A stretch of 60,214 nt of DNA, taken from the NCBI GenBank assembly GCA_937924755.1, contig CALEVZ010000030.1, positions 1 to 60,214 of the forward strand, in the 5' to 3' direction. The stretch's first letter is position 1, and the number at the start of each line of letters is the position of its first letter. The position numbers were made by a program, and so were the translations under genes. Source of the DNA: an uncultured bacterium (GTDB taxonomy: Bacteria; Acidobacteriota; Thermoanaerobaculia; Thermoanaerobaculales; Thermoanaerobaculaceae). Below the pieces are notes generated by a model. That model saw nothing but the letters and a program-made list of their open reading frames with translations. It searched no databases and was not told the DNA's origin. This document shows positions 56,774-60,214 of the stretch, in pieces.

Positions 56774-57376
56774 TCACTCCATCCTCTGGCGGCCCATCAG
56801 CGAGCGTGAGAGAGTTACCTGATCGGCAAAGGAGATCTCTCCCCCGGCCGGCAAGCCGAAGGCGATCCGGCTCACCCGCACGCCGCTTCCCTTGAGCACT
56901 CCCGCTACGAAATGAGCCGTGGCTTCCCCCTCCACCGTGGGGTTGGTGGCCAGGATGACCTCCTGCACGGGCTCGGCCCGCACGCGGTCGACCAGCGCCG
57001 CAACGGTCAGCTGCTCCGGTCCAACCCCGTGCAAGGGGTCAAGCGTTCCCAAAAGAACATGGTAAAGCCCATCGAACTCGCCGGTGGCCTCGATCGACCA
57101 GGCGTTGATGGGATCCTCCACCACGCAAAGCAGGCCCCGATTGCGCCCGCTGGCGCGGCACACCGAACAGGTTTCTTCCTCGGCGGGCAGGAAGCAGACC
57201 GCACAGGGCCGCACCCCGTCGGCGGCCCGCACCAGCGCCGCGGCCAGCCGCCGGGCCCCGGCCGGCTGGCGCAGCAGGTGCTGGGCCAGGCGAACGGCGG
57301 TACGCGGACCCACCCCCGGGAGCTGTTCCAGCTCCTCCAGCAGCACCTGCACCGCGGCGGGCCGCAGGTCGATCAC
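56774..57376 (-). CDS. recR: Recombination protein RecR
   Basis: RecR acts with RecF and RecO to load RecA. The 200-residue protein has the helix-hairpin LEQLPGVGPRTAVRLAQHLL, the zinc finger CAVCFLPAEEETCSVC, the TOPRIM region LLCVVEDPINAWSIEATGEF and the conserved tail ATNPTVEGEATAHFVAGVLK with LPAGGEISFADQVTLSRSL. The GTG at 57376 shares GTGA with the ybaB stop, so the two genes are coupled. The order dnaX-ybaB-recR is the standard one. Confidence 0.96.
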   Translation of the reverse strand: MIDLRPAAVQVLLEELEQLPGVGPRTAVRLAQHLLRQPAGARRLAAALVRAADGVRPCAVCFLPAEEETCSVCRASGRNRGLLCVVEDPINAWSIEATGEFDGLYHVLLGTLDPLHGVGPEQLTVAALVDRVRAEPVQEVILATNPTVEGEATAHFVAGVLKGSGVRVSRIAFGLPAGGEISFADQVTLSRSLMGRQRME

Positions 57377-57672
57377 ACCAGCCCCTCGAGGCCGGGGGGC
57401 AGCCCCATGGCGCCCAGCGCCTCTTTCCTCTGCTCGGTCACGCGCCGGGTGGCGTCCTCCCACGCCGCCATGATGAGGTCTTCGACCAGCCCGGCCTCCT
57501 CCCCCGCGAGAGCGCGGGCATCGATAAAGACACCTCGCAACTCCTTGAGGCCATTGAGGCGCAACTTCACCAGCCCGCCCCCGGCCGACCCTTCCACTTC
57601 GATGGCCGCCAGGGCGGCCTGCATCTGTTGCTGAGCGCGTTGCGCCTGCTGCAGCAGTTTGGCGACGTTCAT
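57373..57672 (-). CDS. ybaB: YbaB/EbfC nucleoid-associated protein
   Basis: The 99-residue protein binds DNA non-specifically as a dimer. It opens MNVAKLLQQAQRAQQQMQAA, continues with IEVEGSAGGGLVKLRLNGLK and GVFIDARALAGEEAGLVEDL, then EDATRRVTEQRKEALGAMG, all as in EbfC. The ATG at 57672 overlaps the dnaX stop as ATGA. Confidence 0.94.
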   Translation of the reverse strand: MNVAKLLQQAQRAQQQMQAALAAIEVEGSAGGGLVKLRLNGLKELRGVFIDARALAGEEAGLVEDLIMAAWEDATRRVTEQRKEALGAMGLPPGLEGLV

Positions 57673-59225
57673 ACCTTCTCCTCCACCCGCTCAAGCTTCC
57701 CGCCAAAAATCTCCAGCACCCGCTGAACTCCCTCGTGCGACTGTACTTTCAGCAGCAGCTCAGCAGGCGTCGGCGAGGAAGGGGTAGCGACAGCGGGGGA
57801 CAATTCCACTCTCACCTCCTGGGCGATGCCCGCCGCGCGCGCCGCCCCGGCAAGCTCTGCCAGGCCCTCCTGGGCGGCCTGCCCGTTGGCCGCCGCCGCG
57901 GACGGGTAGACGAGATACAGGACCCCGCCCTCTACCCTGGCCGCGCTCGCCGACACCACCCCGGCGGCCAGCAGATGCGCCCCGGCGTCATCCAGCGCCG
58001 CGGCCAGACGGCGCCGGAGATCGCCCAGTGTGCCCCCCGCCTCGGAGGCGAGCCTTGGCGCCGCCACCTGACCATCAGACACCGGTACGCCTGCCGCAAC
58101 CGCCTGACCACTTCCCGCCAGGAGCTCTTCGATCAGTCGCACCCGTGGCCACAGCGCCAGCCGCCCCAGCGCCACCGCCACCGCCAGTCGACTTTGATCG
58201 GCTTCGGCAATCAACCGACGATGCTCCACCAGCTGACCCAGCAGCCGCACGAGGCGCAGCTGGCCCGCCGCTCCGGCGCGCGCCACCAGCGCTGGGCGCT
58301 GGTCGGCGGCGTAGGGGATCGGGCAGTCGGGAGCACACGCCAGCAGCAGGGCCGTATGGGCAAAGGTCGTCAACGCCTCGTAGACCGCCACCGGGTCGGT
58401 GCCCTCCGCCTCCACCTCCCGCAGGAGTTGCAGGACGGCGGCAACGTCACCACCGAGCAGCGCGTCCCAGGTCTTGAGTACCACCTCGAAGCGGGGCAAT
58501 CCCAGCACCTCGGCCACCGCCGTCTCGTCCACGCCGGTCGGAGAAAAGGCGCGCACCCGGTCCAGCAGGGACAGCGCGTCGCGCACACTCCCTTCCGCCG
58601 ACTGAGCGAGCATCAGCGCCGCTCCGTCGGGCAGCGCAAAACCCTCCGCTCGGGCCACTTCGGCGAGATGGGCGCGCAGCGTTTCGGCGGGCACCGGCCG
58701 AAAGTCCAGCTGCTGGCAACGGGACAGGATTGTCGCGGGGAACTTCTGCTTGTCCGTGGACGCCAGCACAAAAACCACGTGCGGAGGCGGCTCTTCGATG
58801 ATTTTCAGCAGCGCCCCCCAGGCGTCGCGGGAGAGCTGATGCGCCTCATCGAGGATGAACACCCGGAAGCGGTCGCGCACCGGCATGGCGCGGGCGGTCT
58901 CTCGCAGCTCCCGCACGTCGTCAATGCCGCGGTTGGAGGCGGCATCGATCTCCAGCACATCCAGCGCTCGCCCCTCGGCGATGTCCACGCAGGCGCTACA
59001 CTCGCCGCACGGGTCCGGAGTCGGTCCCTGCTGGCAGTTGAGGGCCCGGGCCAGGATCCGCGCCGCAGTCGTCTTGCCCACCCCCCGCAGTCCGGCGAAC
59101 ACGTAGGCATGCGCCGTCTCGCCGCTCGCCAGGGCATTGCGTAGGGTGCGGACCACCACGTCCTGGCCGATCAAATCCTCGAAACGCTGCGGTCGGTAGC
59201 GCCGCGCCAGTACCAAGTGACTCAC
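57669..59225 (-). CDS. dnaX: DNA polymerase III subunit gamma/tau
   Basis: DnaX is the clamp-loader motor subunit. The 518-residue protein begins SHLVLARRYRPQRFEDLIGQ, has GLRGVGKTTAARILARALNC (Walker A), the zinc motif CGECSACVDIAEG, FILDEAHQLSRDAWGALLKI (DEAH) and PATILSRCQQLDFRPVPAET (sensor 1). Domains I-III end near residue 370; the rest is a variable tail. It is shorter than the E. coli tau form and there is no obvious A-rich slippery site. The GTG at 59225 follows GGAGGAGACACAG; the earlier ATG at 59336 lies near the SRP RNA and was rejected. Confidence 0.94.
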   Translation of the reverse strand: MSHLVLARRYRPQRFEDLIGQDVVVRTLRNALASGETAHAYVFAGLRGVGKTTAARILARALNCQQGPTPDPCGECSACVDIAEGRALDVLEIDAASNRGIDDVRELRETARAMPVRDRFRVFILDEAHQLSRDAWGALLKIIEEPPPHVVFVLASTDKQKFPATILSRCQQLDFRPVPAETLRAHLAEVARAEGFALPDGAALMLAQSAEGSVRDALSLLDRVRAFSPTGVDETAVAEVLGLPRFEVVLKTWDALLGGDVAAVLQLLREVEAEGTDPVAVYEALTTFAHTALLLACAPDCPIPYAADQRPALVARAGAAGQLRLVRLLGQLVEHRRLIAEADQSRLAVAVALGRLALWPRVRLIEELLAGSGQAVAAGVPVSDGQVAAPRLASEAGGTLGDLRRRLAAALDDAGAHLLAAGVVSASAARVEGGVLYLVYPSAAAANGQAAQEGLAELAGAARAAGIAQEVRVELSPAVATPSSPTPAELLLKVQSHEGVQRVLEIFGGKLERVEEKV

Positions 59226-59397
59226 CTGTGTCTCCTCCACCCAACCCGGGCGGGGGCCCCGCTCGCCGCCCCGCCAGCGGCACAGCGCCCGAAAGCGGAG
59301 GTTGAACCCTTCTGGCCCGCCCCGTCCAGCGCCCATCTCTGCTGCGGCGGCCGGAGAGTGCTCGCCGGGGTCTCAGGGTGGCCGTGGGTGGCGAACC

Positions 59398-59502
59398 AAG
59401 GAGCCCGGGAGGGCCGCGGCGCCCGGCGTGATCCCCTTATCGCTGCTCCCTTCCGGGCCTGACGAGGTTCGGGGGCACCGTCGCGCGGTTCCCGGACTCC
59501 TT
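59398..59502 (-). ncRNA. ffs: Signal recognition particle RNA, small bacterial type (4.5S-like)
   Basis: On the minus strand the 105-nt molecule opens AAGGAGTCCGGGA and closes TCCCGGGCTCCTT, which pair as the terminal stem. The middle holds CCCCGAACCTCGTCAGGCCC, then GGAAGGGAGCAGCGATAAGG, the conserved hairpin with the GGAA tetraloop and the symmetric and asymmetric internal loops bound by Ffh. It lies between tRNA-Ser and dnaX, a common location for this gene. The exact ends are estimated from pairing. Confidence 0.9.
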
Positions 59503-59570
59503 GCTTCCCACCGCCGCCATCATACCCGGCACCAAGGTCGACGGTCAGGTCGGTCTTCCTCACGCCAGGA

Positions 59571-59660
<90 letters not shown>

Positions 59661-60214
59661 ACGCGGTAATCATCGCACACTCCCTCGCGGGCGTCACCCG
59701 TGGGCATCGATGCCCGGGGTCCGCGCGCCGCTCCTTGATTATTCGGCGGGTCCGGTCGCCCCTCACCCATCCTCCTCGACCTCGACCCCCCGAGGCCCCC
59801 CTCGGCGGGGCGGCGGAGCCGCACACACCTCATTTCTCCTCTCCAATCCCCCGGCCAACCTCTCCTCCCAGCCCCTGCACATCAGCGGAATTCGCCGATC
59901 CCCGCGCCTGGGTTTGGTCGACCCCCAACCACCCCCCGCGAGTCCAAACCCACGCCCCGTGGGTTCTCACCCACCCTCTCCGCACCTCCGCCCCGGACGG
60001 ACCCCTCTCCGCCCCTCAAAAGTATCGCGTTGTCTCGCTCGATATCGGTCCGACTGGCGGAGAGGGTGGGATGGCGGGATCACCGCCAGCTCACGCTCCT
60101 CACCTCTCCACTCCCCCCACCCACCCGCCCACTGCCACGCCCCTCCCCTTTCCACCCCGCGACTCGCCCCCCAACCACCCCCCGCGAGTCCAAACCCACG
60201 CCCCGTGGGTTCTC
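59661..60214. other. C-rich non-coding region at the right edge
   Basis: No plausible gene: frames are short and composed of Pro, Arg and Gly. The plus strand is strikingly C-rich with few purine runs. The region contains a 47-bp direct repeat (listed separately) and an AT-richer patch near 60020-60050. It may precede a gene or operon outside the window. Confidence 0.5.
59922..60214. repeat. Pair of 47-bp direct repeats, the second cut by the window edge
   Basis: The same 47-bp sequence occurs at 59922-59968 and 60168-60214, starting CCCCCAACC and ending GTGGGTTCTC, spaced 246 bp apart start to start. Each copy contains an 8-bp hairpin (AACCCACG / CGTGGGTT with a CCC loop). The second copy ends exactly at the window edge, so its full length is unknown. 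Confidence 0.85.

Noticed and set aside
57669-59225. Programmed frameshift in dnaX
   Set aside because: No A-rich slippery heptamer was seen in the frame; the tail is continuous in one frame.

Overview
The window is about 60 kb of very GC-rich bacterial chromosome (my estimate is high sixties percent). It is dense with short-spaced or overlapping genes. Housekeeping loci (rpsU-mutS2-dnaG-rpoD; tRNA-Ser, SRP RNA, dnaX, ybaB, recR), an mglB-mglA pair, a B12-dependent ribonucleotide reductase, a sodium-pumping decarboxylase and an OPT transporter together suggest an Acidobacteriota-like or related deep Gram-negative lineage, perhaps Thermoanaerobaculia. That placement is inference from gene content and was not tested by phylogeny. 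There is no phage, transposase, CRISPR array or rRNA operon.

Layout. 1-5.8 kb: the end of a coiled-coil protein, gamma-glutamyltranspeptidase, WrbA, a DUF2062 membrane protein, cardiolipin synthase, a DUF454 protein and an SCP2-like protein. 6-9.7 kb: four genes for a biotin-dependent, sodium-translocating methylmalonyl-CoA-type decarboxylase. 9.7-11.4 kb: rfbC and rfbB of dTDP-rhamnose synthesis. 11.4-15.3 kb (minus strand): NrdJ with a rubredoxin-like microprotein behind it and paired NrdR-box-like sites in front, then an HU protein. 15.4-18.1 kb: a secreted protein of unknown function and RsgA.

18.2-25.0 kb is the most unusual part. A conserved DNA element (CCCACGTTCGAGGG, then ATTGACA, then an AG-dinucleotide tract of varying length) occurs four times. 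Each copy lies 25-90 bp ahead of a gene with an N-terminal secretion signal. Three of these genes encode small proteins of 97-131 residues with several cysteines, and each is followed at once by a larger secreted protein. The fourth gene looks frameshifted. I recognise no family for these proteins. The arrangement looks like a set of duplicated, possibly phase-variable, secreted two-gene cassettes.

25-35.6 kb: ClpB, an OPT-family transporter, a glycosyltransferase, a YjbQ-like protein, a Slt-type lytic transglycosylase lipoprotein, a GAF-like protein and a BamE-like lipoprotein. 35.7-45.7 kb: rpsU, mutS2, dnaG, rpoD, a CAU tRNA, then a zinc-ribbon coiled-coil protein, RNase HI, a YggS-type PLP protein, a DivIVA-domain protein and imidazolonepropionase. 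45.7-51.4 kb: a DUF389 protein with an OmpA-like tail, then an overlapping four-gene operon for glucosylglycerate synthesis (GpgS, GpgP), a further glycosyltransferase and a MscS-like membrane protein, which reads as an osmoadaptation unit. 51.4-59.7 kb (minus strand): UvrD/PcrA helicase, GlmS, MglA, MglB, RecR, YbaB, DnaX, SRP RNA and tRNA-Ser. The last 550 bp hold no gene but contain a 47-bp direct repeat cut by the window end.
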